From Diogma glabrata (lineage: Eukaryota > Arthropoda > Insecta > Diptera > Cylindrotomidae), in NCBI GenBank assembly GCA_963693315.1, contig OY856188.1, positions 195,434,322-195,498,321 of the forward strand: a stretch of 64,000 bases of DNA, given 5' to 3'. Positions 1 to 10,811 of this stretch are shown here, in pieces. Below the pieces are notes generated by a model. It saw only the letters and a list, made by a program, of their open reading frames with translations. It searched no databases and was not told where the DNA came from. Within the stretch, counting starts at the first letter, position 1. Each line of letters begins with the position of its first letter. The position numbers and the translations under genes are program-made.

Positions 1-128
1 GTCATAGTTATACAATAATTCCAAATTTCATAATCCACTCAGATTATTTCTTATTTTTTTGTTGTCATGGTTATACAATTTGTTTGAAATAATAACAAAA
101 TAACATATGTTACTTTACTGCCGCTTTA
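1..128. other. Gene-free left edge with a repeated 15-bp motif
   Basis: The motif GTCATRGTTATACAAT occurs at the first base and again near position 64. No gene is visible. It may be the leader or LTR edge of the Gypsy-like relic that follows, but this cannot be tested because the window starts here. Confidence 0.3.
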
Positions 129-1512
129 ATGACGGAAAACGACAAGTTTGAGAAAACTTTCGAAGTCGACGCCACAGCTACTCTAAGACTACAACCTCTG
201 GGTACACGAAAACCACAGACTTGGTTTCATGTTGCAGAGCTGACGTTCGATCTCCAGAGCATAAGCATGGGTAAACAAAAATATCTGCAGGTTTTACATG
301 CGCTAACACTGGAGGTGTGTGAACTAGTATCGGACTTCATTGACCACATGCCCGAGGTTCATAAATATGAGGTACTGAAACAAACTTTGTAGAAGCGCTT
401 TGAATTGTCAAGATATCGGGGACCAACAACGTTCTGAATCATTTAGAAAAATTAAACAGCTGGATGGAAATGATTTTTCCGAGAAAATTAAACGTTTGCT
501 ATAGGTATGAAAGACGTACAGTCGTTTAACAGTCGTTTTCAACCAAACAACACACTTTGCGGCAGATTTCCTTCCTATTTTCGGCAACGATCAAGATCGC
601 AAGACCGCTCCGTTCCTCGTCGAAGTCATGACTTAACAGTTTTCTTTTATCATCACAAATTTAGAATAGAACTGCTGCTAGGAAATGCAGATCGCCCTGT
701 TCATTTGGGCAGTCGATCGCTCAAAAAATCTTTAGCAGCGAAAAAGAACAAAAAATGAGTAAATTCAAAGATCCATACGGCAAGCAATGAGACAAATTAG
801 AACCTGCCGAATTTTTATTCAAAAAAAAAAAAATCATTTAACTTTTATAGAAGCAGACCTTCCGGTGCTTCCAGTAAAGTTGTACATCGATTTTAAATAG
901 CTCTATATCAACTGATCTAGCCTTATCAGCTGCGAACGGCACGATAATCAATACCTATGGAACAAAGCTCCTACAGGTAGATATTGGCCTAAAACGAAGA
1001 TTCACATACGCTTTCGTACTGCAAGTGAATCGTCCGATCATTGACACTGATTTTCTAAGTAAATTTGGCCTACTAAATTTGGTCAAGAGTGTGTCTCGAT
1101 CGGCTTTTTCGAGTACTTTGGGGTAAATCATTATTGTTAGTCACAGCTTTAAATTGAGGTTGGACTGGTTGTAATTGTGGATGAAGAAATTCTGGTATAT
1201 GAGAGACTTTAAGGCCACTATGTGGAACCATTATCAGTTGTCTTTTCGGTAGCTTCACTTGGTAGAAAGAAAGATCTCGATTAGAGACCGTGTAGAAATT
1301 ATCGTAGTTTAAACACGGTCACGATTCCTGATCGCTATCCGATACCGCACATACAAAATTTTTGGATGAACTTATGTGGTTGCAAAATTTTCTCCAAAAT
1401 CGACCTTGTCAGAGCTTATCATCTCATTCCTGTATTCACAAAACTGTAATTACCGTTCCATTTGGCCTATTAGAATTCACCAGAATGCCATTCGGCTTAC
1501 GTAATGAGCTAT
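101..1512 (+). mobile_element. Degenerate Ty3/Gypsy-type retrotransposon (gag, protease and RT pieces)
   Basis: Reading three frames in order gives the parts of one retrotransposon. At 129-392 there is a gag-like stretch with KPQTWFHVAELTFDLQSI, in the style of insect Gypsy gag. At about 920-1080 there is a protease-like region ending in DTDFLSKFGLLNL. At about 1308-1510 there is a reverse transcriptase start with [35 protein letters not shown] and FTRMPFGLRN. Stops and frameshifts separate every part, so the copy is dead. RNase H and integrase are absent and no LTR was found. The family assignment rests on the RT and protease motifs. Confidence 0.8.
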
Positions 1513-1950
1513 AGTGAGCTTCGGCCTTGTATTGCAAGCAAAATGTAAACCTGTTGTCATGTCTAGCGGGAAGTGGGACCTAGGCTTAACTATCTGGGTC
1601 GCGGGAAAGGGCTCCCTTATTAGCACCCCCAAATCTCGGTGAGTACACACTAGGAATCAGTCAGGTAGGGTCAAACCTTGAAAGTACCAAACCTCTTGGC
1701 ACCTGTCGCTTCCAGTTGTATATAGACTTCTAACAGGTATAGACGAAGGCTTGTTATAATGACCTTTATTGCGTTTTAACTCGTGGAAGCATTATGGGAA
1801 AATTTCTAATAAATGTTTTAAGGTTTTTAAAGCTCTTGGTTCTCCTGTTTTATTATTTCTTACATACTATCATGAAATATTGCCCCATGTCATATTTTAT
1901 TATATGATAGGATTTAGTGTTAAGTTTTTAAATTTTTAAACAAATTATAT
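1513..1950. other. Gene-free stretch, possible LINE 5' region
   Basis: This part is more GC-rich than its surroundings up to about 1740 and then AT-rich. No ORF of interest is seen. It could be the 5' untranslated part of the following LINE or of another element; nothing decides between them. Confidence 0.3.
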
Positions 1951-4935
1951 CTTGGTCAAATTATGAATAATGCATATTTGACACAATTTCAAAATATTTG
2001 TCGGTTGAATGCCAACCGCTATGACGTCCAACATCATCTCGAGCATGAAAAACCGCAAACAAATTCTTTTTCTTACAGAAACAAAAGTTTTTGAAATTTA
2101 TCCGTGTGACGTTGCACTGGGTCCCAAATATAGGCTTGAATCGGCTTTTAAACTTCATCAAGGTGTATGTGCATGCATTCATGAGAGTGTTGCATATAAA
2201 AGCTTTCCAAATTTTAAACTACATGGTGCTGGCTACAACACAGTAGTATATAGTAACTTCTTCCCTAAAGAAGACCTGTTAGAGATAGAAAATATATTTG
2301 GAAAAATAAAATCAAAATATTAAAGCGATAAAGACTTAGTTTCATTACAAATTCAAAAATAATTCAAGTTAGTATTAAAAGTTTGTCTACCTGAAATTTC
2401 TTTCTTCGCAATAGCTTTATACCGGTCCCCAAACAAACATAATCCCAATTTTTTTAATCACTTGACTAATGTTGTGGACAAAATCGGAGCACAATTTCCT
2501 AATTGTGAAGTTATCGTTACCGGTGACTTCAACGACCACAATAAGTCTTGGTTAGAATTTTATAAGGCGACGACAATGGAAGGCCGGCAGAAATATCTAC
2601 CGCATCGCACGACCTGACCCAAATTGTAAAAAGCCCAACTTTCACTACTCGTAATGGCGGGGATACAAGTTTTATTCTAGATTTATATCTCACAACTATG
2701 CCCGATTTTACGAGTGTCGTTGTCAAAAAGGGTAGTATTAGAAATTCTTACCATTATCTAATCACATCAGTTATCAAAACTGATTTGCTTACAAGCCCCG
2801 TAAAATATATCACTTATCGCAAATGGCCTGCGAAGGTTTTTCAAGGTTTCCCTTTTGATCGTCATTTTTTTTATACTGACGATGTAAATGTTTCTGCACA
2901 AAACTTTACAGAAACCATTTAAATCGGTATTAACAAATTCGTCCATTTTCAATAATGAAACCACCACAAAAATATTTGTTTTAAAAGGGGGCCAAATTGG
3001 CTCTTAGAAGCAATCGAAGATTGTTTAATATTTTGATGCATAACACAAATCCTGTTAACCGATCCCAATATTTTAAATCCAACAGAATATCAAACCAGGT
3101 AATCGAAAACGAAAAAGCAGAGATTCACAAAGCGAAATTGGCAAAACTTTCGACTATGTCAATTTCTGACAAAAGTTTTACAGTGCTATTAATTCTTTAA
3201 ATTCTGGTACTAAATCTTCTATCCCCCTATCATCAATGATGACTTTATCGTTACTTATCGTTACCCTGCAAAGAAAGCTGCATTGTTCGCAGAACGTTTT
3301 GCCTCAAATTCGACAGTTTTTGCACCTCCTAAAGAAATACCCCAAATTCAGTCAAGTACCCAAAATCGTCGAAAAACAGGGGCTAAACAACAACAAAGCC
3401 TCTGGTCTGGACTACGTTCCTCCTGTTATTCAAAAAACATTTTCAAAAGAACTTGCACCTACACTCACCAAAATATTCTCTAAATCTTATAAATCTGGTA
3501 TTTTTCCATTCTGCTGGAAGTTGGCCAATGTCCAGCCTGTCCCAAAAAAGGAACGACAAGTAATATTTCAAATTATAGAATATAGACCAATAACCTTACT
3601 CTCCGTCCAATCTAAAATATCCGAGCACTATATTAATACACACACATTAAAATTTTTAGAAGACAACCATTTGATATCTGACAGTCAATATACGGTTTTA
3701 GAAACAAAAGATCAACAACCGATCTATGAAACTATACAGCTCATCTTTGGAACAGCATACTTGGTAAAGATGGTGAAACGTACGTTATCGTATAAGACAT
3801 CTCAAAAGCCTTTGATAGAATTTGGCATGCCAACCTGATCAACAAGCTCGTCGCGTACGGTTTTCATCCCGTGGTCGTGAAGATGATTCAAAATTGTCTG
3901 TCTAACCGATACATTTAGTACCAGTATAGATGGCTCTTGTTCTGAGTCTAAATTAATTAACTATGGTGTACCCGAGGCTCAGTTTTATCCTCCACACTAT
4001 TTTTAATTTATATCAACGAACTGTTAAAAATCACCAGTAGCCCAATAAATAGTTTTACAGACGACAGTGCACTGCACAAGTCATTCCATTTGTTCCCCTT
4101 ACTTCAAAGGGTAAAGGCATGAACGAATAAATCCCACCCGGAGAGACGCAGCCATAAATGTTATTAAGGGCATAAAAAACTTGCCGATTGGGGTGACAAG
4201 AATTTGGTCAATTTGAATTCCTCTAAAACACTGCTATTGATTGTTTCCAGATCAAAGACCAAGTTTCCCAATGATATTTCAATTAGTGTGCATGACGAAC
4301 AAATAAACGAATGTGAATTCGTTTATTGGGAATCAAAATTTCCAATGACCTACTCTGGAACGATTATATAATGACGATGGCAAAAAGCGCGTCAAGAAAA
4401 CTCGGTCTTCTCAATAGATGTAAAAAATATTTCACTCCGTATCAACTACTCCACATTTATAAGTTCTATATTCGTCCCTGCATGAAGTATTGTTGTCAAG
4501 TTTGGAGCACTGCATCTTAGCTGTTTTGGACTATGTTCAACATCAAATCTTGATTCCCTATACGACATCGTCGCACTATTACTTGTTTTTTATAAATGTC
4601 GTTACCACTTACCATCAGTGCACGGATGAAGTCGGATCGTTCATGCTTCAACCATTTTTTCCCCGTCTTAAACGTCCATCGATTCTGTGCAAACAGTGAA
4701 ACTGTTGAGGTCACTCACTGTCATAGTGACAGAATACAGAGAGCTTTCGTTCTTGGTACATCATACAAATGAAATGCTCTGCCCGAATCAATAGTTTCGA
4801 GGGCGTTCAATTCACACAAGTTTAAAAAAAGGGTTCACCAACGCCTCAGAGCAAATTTTGTTGTGGGACCTAGGTTTTAAAAGGTATCTATGTGACCCAT
4901 ATTGTAATTCCTTTTACAAAACACGTTTTGTTAAA
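1951..4935 (+). mobile_element. CR1-like non-LTR retrotransposon (LINE), decayed
   Basis: The endonuclease is readable from about 2009: RKQILFLTETKVF, then AIALYRSPNKHNPNFFNHL, the core TGDFNDHNKSW near 2520, and DLTQIVKSP ending near 2760. Reverse transcriptase follows from about 3370 with NNNKASGLDYVP, YRPITLLSVQSK, a D-A/F-D style block AFDRIWHANLINKL near 3815, and the active-site box as FTDD near 4055 instead of FADD. The C-terminal part at 4326-4516 (YFTPYQLLHIYKFYIRPCMK) is typical of the CR1/Jockey group. The tail at about 4755-4935 matches the LINE 3' end at 58978-59198. Several frameshifts and stops make it non-functional. The clade call CR1 rather than Jockey is from motif resemblance only. 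Confidence 0.85.
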
Positions 4936-5030
4936 AACACATCCGAAATATTGCACCGATAGTAAGCAATCATTCCGATTTTATTGTTTCCAACGAGCAT
5001 TTAAAATTAGCCTTCGTATAATTCTCACAA

Positions 5031-6295
5031 AGCTATCATGACCAGTAAAAATAATCTCATTACTCGTGCAAAGATGTTATTTGGCACCAGCCATATGTTT
5101 GAAGTTCAGTTGAAAAACAACGATGTTTAGATTTTTCCGGTCAGTGCACATTCAAATTTGATCATATTCATTTGAACACACAATATCAGTCACATTTGCG
5201 GTCAACAAAACAAAAAAATGAAAATGAACAAATGTTTTGCAGCCATCCAAGAGTAATGGCAAGCACAAGAGCAAAGGATGCGAAAATAAGCAACGGCATT
5301 CCTTGAAGCTGGAATTCCTTAATGGAAATGAGGATTAAACATTTAATAGTAAAGATGATATGATTTATCAAATCACGTGGCAAAAAATCAAAGAATACAT
5401 CGGTTATCAACCAATTTATTTAATTTTCGATAGAACCACAGATGCCTGGAAACGTTTCGTAATGAATATTTTGGTTGAAAAGTTAGACGAGTCTTCATCA
5501 AAACCAGTATTGATCTATACGGTTTTCCTGGAAAGAACAAACAACACCTCAGTTCAGCAAGCCGTAATGAAAGCGTGTGTGACAATGCATAAGCCCGAAA
5601 TATCGTACAACAAAGTATGTTTTTTGTTATCGGCTCAAGGGTCGTATATGTTGAAAGCCGGCAAAGGATTGAAGGAAATGTTTCCCAATTTAAAGCACAT
5701 TACTTGCTTGATACTTGGGGTGCACTGAATATGCGAGTTTATCAAAGAAATGATGACGTTCCGTACTTGTACAATCAAATATTCGTCGCCAAACATTCCG
5801 TGACATCTGTGATTTACGGTTGCCATCAGATGTAATTGAAATTCGTTGAAATAGCTGGTTCATTGCCGCATTCTATTACATTAGTTTAAGAACAATTTGC
5901 ACTTACTTTAGACCGCAGGAATTCGAAATCAGTTACCAAACTGAAGAAAGCAAAAACAGTACATCGCTCAATGAAATTGGTCAATATACATTTTTAACCG
6001 AAACTTCGTTTGTGATAATATGGAATAACAATACCGGAACAATTGGCAATTTTGTCATTCGTTAAGAATAAACTAAGATGTGTTGAAGTGGAGAAGCTGG
6101 GAAGAGTTTTGAAAAAAAAATGCCAACGTAAGTTTATCTGAAAAGATGCCAGTCGATCAAAAAATAAAGTGTGACCAATGGTATCAGTGCCAGTGGTATC
6201 AGTTGAAGTAGAGCGTTCTCCACTCATAAATATATTTTTTCTGAAAGGCATCGATCGATAGACGAATCAAATGTAGGTATAAGCTGATGCTTATT
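5031..6295 (+). pseudogene. hAT-superfamily transposase relic
   Basis: Fragments in several frames line up in the order of an insect hAT transposase. Near 5190 a BED-like or CGGBP1-like N-terminus is suggested (SHLRSTK-type text followed by KMKMNKCFAAIQE). At 5360-5728 the core reads YLIFDRTTDAWKR, KLDESSSKPVLIYTV, SYNKVCFLLSA and FPNLKHITCL, equivalent to the D-E-T-T-D catalytic block of hAT enzymes, with E replaced by R. At 6199-6219 the C-terminal dimerisation signature SVEVERS is intact. Stops and frameshifts interrupt it many times, so it is dead. No terminal inverted repeats or 8-bp target duplication were found around it. Confidence 0.75.
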
Positions 6296-6860
6296 TTGTG
6301 TTGTTTCATATTCCTGAATAAGGTTTTTTGACGCAGCAGTAATAATTTGTTGGTATTGTTTATTAGTATTTTCATTGGTATTAAATTTAACAATTTTTTA
6401 AACAATTTCAAACACTTTTTCATAGAAACAATTTAACAACAATTTTTGGCCATATCATTTAACTTAACACACAATCCATTGATTCTAGATTAAGGAAAGC
6501 GTAAAAATTTGTTAACCCTTTGTAAACAACTGGAATTCTCTTTATCGTTGCTGTTATAACGGGGTATGCAAGTGAAATAAGTAATTTTCATCTGATTGGT
6601 GAAACGAATTCTGCTGATTTAAGCATGTCATCCATAGACAATATTTGAGTATCTTATGTAATTTTATGTAAACTTTTACAAACTGATATTTTCTTGATCG
6701 CTGCGATGCTTGAAGTGATGCTACGAAGCTATATTAAATTATATAAATTAACAAACGAAAATGAAAACATAATTCAGAAAAAACCTCAATATTTAACGAC
6801 ACAATAATATAATAATAAACTTTAGACTCAGATAGCAAAACCAGGAGGGGCAAGTGCCCC
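6296..6860. other. Gene-free AT-rich stretch
   Basis: Nothing recognisable apart from simple A/T-rich sequence; no ORF with a known motif on either strand. Confidence 0.4.
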
Positions 6861-7010
6861 CCTCTCCTTGCCGATGCCTATTGGTCTACCTCAAGGTTCA
6901 GTTTTCTCATATACTTTGTTTTTGTCTCATATAAACAAACTATTAAAAATCGCCAATAACGCAATAAATAGTTTAAAAAGTCATTCATTTTCAAGTCACT
7001 TCCAAGATCG
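6861..7010 (+). mobile_element. Short RT fragment of the CR1-like LINE family
   Basis: The translation IGLPQGSVFSYTLFLSHINK followed by LLKIANNAINS corresponds to the VPQGSVLS...LFLIYINELLK block of the LINE copy at 1951-4935 (its own version lies near 3965-4065). Only this block is preserved, both ends are lost, and the following YADD box is absent. Confidence 0.65.
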
Positions 7011-7216
7011 GACCAATTTAAATTTAACCATAACAGAAAAAAACTGTTGCAAAATCATAACACAAAATTCTATTCAATTCAACATAAGTGAAGGCAACCT
7101 GTATACAATTACGAAAACAAATTCATAATCAAGAATCATCAACAGAATATAAAAATAATAATAATGATGGAATAATGATAGAATTGTTGTTGTTTTTCTT
7201 GGAAAAGTCTAAACTA

Positions 7217-7241
7217 TTTTCTGCACTCGAGTACCACAATA
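7217..7241. repeat. Left inverted repeat flanking the Crypton recombinase
   Basis: The 25 bases starting TTTTCTGCACTCGAG and ending TACCACAATA reappear, inverted with one mismatch, at 8803-8827. They face each other across the recombinase gene at 7443-8733, so they behave like terminal inverted repeats of a 1.6-kb unit. Confidence 0.8.
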
Positions 7242-7271
7242 CGACATATATCGAAACTCGTTTGAGTGCGG

Positions 7272-7345
7272 AAAAGTGAGTTATTTCCGCACTGATTTTT
7301 CATTTCAGCACTGCTTTTTCATTTCCGCACTGCTGCCAATTTAAA
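7272..7345. repeat. Three degenerate tandem copies of an 18-19 bp motif
   Basis: The units read TTTCCGCACTGATTTTTCA, TTTCAGCACTGCTTTTTCA and TTTCCGCACTGCTGCCAA. A preceding GTGCGGAAA is the inverse of the unit core. They sit just inside the left inverted repeat at 7217-7241. Confidence 0.65.
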
Positions 7346-7442
7346 ACACGAAACGGTACGTTTGTGTTGGTAAACATTTTTTATGAATAAAGTAGAAATG
7401 AATGAAAACATTACTTTTGACCAAAGTAGAAAGAGCAATTAT

Positions 7443-8733
7443 TCAAGTTATTGAATGAATATCCTCCATTAATCGGCGGTTGTGCAAAGGCTCTCCAACC
7501 ACTTTCAAGTTTGTTCGGCTTGTTTGACTCGAAATTATTGTAACAGTTGTACCGGCTGAAACATTGCCGTTTTCAATGATTGATTCACTGGATTGAGTGG
7601 TTGATGAGGTCGTTGAAACGTTATCAGATCTAACAATTTTCGAACCCATGATGCTGTCAGCCATTTTTACGTTTATTGTTGAGCGAATGTTGAATGTTTT
7701 TTTCTGTAACCTTATCAGACTCCCAACCACCATGTTGCTTAATTGTAGTTAAATGCACACCCGAATCTGCCAACAAGGATGCAGACGATCAACGAAAGCA
7801 ATGACCAGTGTTCTCACCCGGTGACGAAAGATTCAAGAAAATTGCAATTGTTTTCGGATAGCCTCCAATCGTGTTAATGCCGATCGGCTGTTTGATGCAT
7901 TTGCCTTTACGAAAACCCAAAAAGAATCTGTCGGTGATAACGCCATGAGGACGTAGTCCTGAATACATCTTGAAAATGTCAACCAAATTTACGCCCCGAT
8001 CACTTTCTTCGTTGATGACAAATTGTCGAATGATTTTGGTTTTCGTTTTCGGTACGGTAATTTTAATGCCATTGTCCATGTATTCGACATCCTTTACGTT
8101 CAAATTCAAGAATTCGCTTCGTCGACAAGCACCATAGACACCGACAATAAGGGCCACCTTAAAATTGTGAGGTTAGGAAAATGAAACAAAAATATAATCA
8201 GCAAATTTTACCTTCGTAGCCAAATAAACATCGTCGGGAGCGTCCTTCAGGAATTTGTAGATTTCTTCAATGGTGAAGATTCTTGATTTCTTCGCAAAAC
8301 ATTTGTTATTTTTACGCTTCAAAAGAGCTCGCAAAATGTTGAATTTTGAGATATCGCTGTTGTCCTTCACGCTCAACGTGGATTTTAACATTGAGTAAAT
8401 GCTCCATGTAGTTGACGATTGGAATTGTTTCATCTCGGTATCGAAATAAGCAAGCATCTTATTTTCGTCAGTCACTTTAATTTTTTTTTTCACTGCACCA
8501 TTGTTTAACCGCTGGATACGTTTTTTCGTATTTTCTTTGGATATTACCGGCAATAAACCTTGCAATGCTCTTTCCGCTGCTCCTTCCAAATTGGAATCCT
8601 CATCTGAGCTCCTTTTTTGCAGTTTCTTAATAAAATACACGCGAAATGAAAACACGTTTGTAGTGTGGGAACAATCAAGAACAAATGACGTTTTTTTCTT
8701 GCATATAATCCAACTTGCATATTGTCCAGGCAT
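7443..8733 (-). pseudogene. Crypton-type tyrosine recombinase, intron-containing, inactivated
   Basis: The N-terminal part (8733-8212) contains SSDEDSNLEGAAERALQGL, the core-binding region FQSSTTWSIYSMLKSTLSV and FTIEEIYKFLKDAPDDVYL. A 54-bp intron (8211-8158, GTAAAA...TTTTAAG with a CTAAC branch-like site) has an in-frame stop and must be removed to join VYLATK to VALIVGVYG. The catalytic domain follows: GACRRSEFL (catalytic Arg region) and TGHCFR (HxxR box). Directly after TGHCFR comes an in-frame TGA at 7789-7791; beyond it LLADSGV, HGGWESDKV and SLNNK continue in the same frame, then a one-base shift in an A run near 7663 leads into MADSIMGSK. The expected nucleophilic Tyr before the IEDSL-like motif is Asn (codon 7698-7696). 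A further frame change lies near 8460-8530. Known family members use this recombinase to integrate circular DNA; this copy cannot. Crypton is preferred over DIRS because no RT is present. Confidence 0.8.
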
Positions 8734-8802
8734 TGTTGATCGATCAATACTTCGCGTAGTTTTTTTGTAGTGAGTTTTTGTAATTTTTTTTTATTTTTTG
8801 TC

Positions 8803-8827
8803 TATTGTGGTACTCAAGTGCAGAAAA
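8803..8827. repeat. Right inverted repeat flanking the Crypton recombinase
   Basis: Inverted partner of 7217-7241, 24 of 25 bases identical. It lies about 70 bp beyond the start of the recombinase ORF. Confidence 0.8.
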
Positions 8828-8840
8828 CGTTGTGTGCATT

Positions 8841-8942
8841 TCGATTTGAAATGAATTTTTTTCAGCACACGTCCTAATTTTCAATACTCGCTTCGCTCTG
8901 AAAACTTAGGACTAGTCCTGAAAAATTCTTCATTTCAAAAGT
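8841..8942. repeat. Hairpin-forming inverted repeat of about 100 bp
   Basis: The left arm (ATTTGAAATGAATTTTTTTC then GTCCTAATTTTCA) pairs with the right arm (TGAAAACTTAGGAC then AAAATTCTTCATTTCAAA), leaving a loop ACTCGCTTCGCTC. It stands just outside the right Crypton-flanking repeat. A perfect GGACTAGTCC palindrome lies in the right arm. Confidence 0.7.
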
Positions 8943-10811
8943 TGTAGCACAAACTACTATGTTGGTATTTGTTTTCTATAACCTTTTTTTGTACAGTTAG
9001 GTGTGTTTGTTAATGGAACAAAACCAATATATAAGCCTTGTTCATATTTTAGCTAATTAAAACTCATTATAAAAAAAATTCAAAAAGTGTTTAGCGCCAT
9101 CTGGAAAAATAAAACTCCATATAAAAAAAATTCAAAAAAATTTAATCACAAACACTAATGCAATTTTTTGCATATGGCAATGTTCATTGTTTTTTAATAT
9201 GGCGTCAATGAATCAGGCTATGAAGAATATAGGAGGTTTTGTAATGGAACGTTCCGGACTAAAGATGTTCGATTTTTCTAGATTGTGCGAAATTGAGCAT
9301 GAGAATTGATTAATTGTAAACGTAACGCTGTATCGTGCAAATAAAACCGTGTAAATAGAAGAAGTTATTTTTAAATTAGTTTTTGTAAATAAAGGTTTGT
9401 GTATTATTTTGAACGCTGAGCTGTGTGTATACTGGAAATTTCTACTATCAACCGCTGGAGTTTCTGAAGCTGTTGAAATAATATTCTAGTTAGGAATCCT
9501 GTGGTGGTGGAACAATAGCTGCGTTTAATACTTAATAAAACCCGGTGTTTGTGCTTACTAATCAGCGATCGAATCCAGGAAGAGGTTTGGGAATTGCGTT
9601 TATCGAATTGTGAGTGAGGTCAATTTGAAGTAAGGTGGAAAAATGTACCAATATTAATGTGAAAATATTTGAAAATAATTCAGTATCAGAATTTCCGTTG
9701 ACTGGCTCCCAAAACATTGTGAAATGGCAAAATGCATGACATATTCACCCAGATTTATTCAAGAGTAATTCTGACTAAGGTAGATCCCATGAAATTACAG
9801 AAGGTTTTCCTACTAACGGTTCTATAACTAACAAAAAATATTCTTGGTAAGATAAATTTGAGTAAATTTTAAAACAAAAACTAAAATGATGACTCTGTGA
9901 TTGGTGTTTAGAAAAATCCCCGTTTTCCAATAACAAAAACTACCAAGTGAGTGCCAAAGCCGCTTTTTATAACTGAATGGCATTTTTGTGAGATGAAATG
10001 AAATGAACGCTTTACTCCCATACGTTTTTCAACTTTATTTTATAATTAATATTTCGATATTCATCTGCCAAAACCATATTAACTCCTACAATTTAGGAAA
10101 ATTTCATGGATTATTTGTTTTTCCATTGTTTTTGTTTTCCTTTCAATCATTTTTGTGAAGTGATAAAAGATTTATTTTTTCAGTAACAAAATGACAACAA
10201 AACTTTTATTTTTACAAATAACAATAACAAAATAATAATTTTAACGTAATTCTGTTATTGTGTGCTTTTTTTAACAAAACAATTTTTGCATAGAAATGAC
10301 TGCTTTACCCCAAATACTCATATTCAGTTTTTGTTATTAAATTTGTTATGTTATTTTGATTTAATTTATTTTGATAATACCAATTTTTAAAGTGATTTTA
10401 CTTTCCTTGTAGATTATGTTTGAGAAAGTTTTAAAGTTCAATATATTCGTAAATTGCATAGCAGTTTGTTTTTTATAAAGAAACTCACTAGGTCTGCATC
10501 GTATATGTATATGTTTAGGATTAAGTGTTTTTTGTCTATTCTAAAAATGATAGGAGAAAGTCGATATTAAATCCATAAAATTAATCCACACAAAAAGAGC
10601 AACAATGAAATCACGAAAAAAAAATTTACCAAATTTCAATTAAATAATTTTTGTTGTCATTTTTTATGAATTTCAACGCGAAAAACATAAAAAAATTTAA
10701 TTTATAAAAAAAATTTATCCACAAAAAATTGTTATTTCAGATTTTGATATATTTTTTTGATTTATATCCTTTTATTTATTTAAATTAATTTTTATTCCTG
10801 TTTCATTTCAG
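8943..10811. other. Gene-free stretch upstream of the first visible NRF exon
   Basis: A block of about 55 bp built on TATAAAAAAAATTCAAAAA is repeated at about 9068 and 9119. The region 9180-9640 is less AT-rich and resembles transposon leader or LTR sequence, but no duplicate copy proves it. No exon of the acyltransferase gene was recognised here, so this is probably intron or upstream DNA. Confidence 0.35.

Noticed and set aside
9180..9640. Possible solo LTR or leader of a retrotransposon
   Set aside because: No second copy, target duplication or TG...CA borders could be found in the window.
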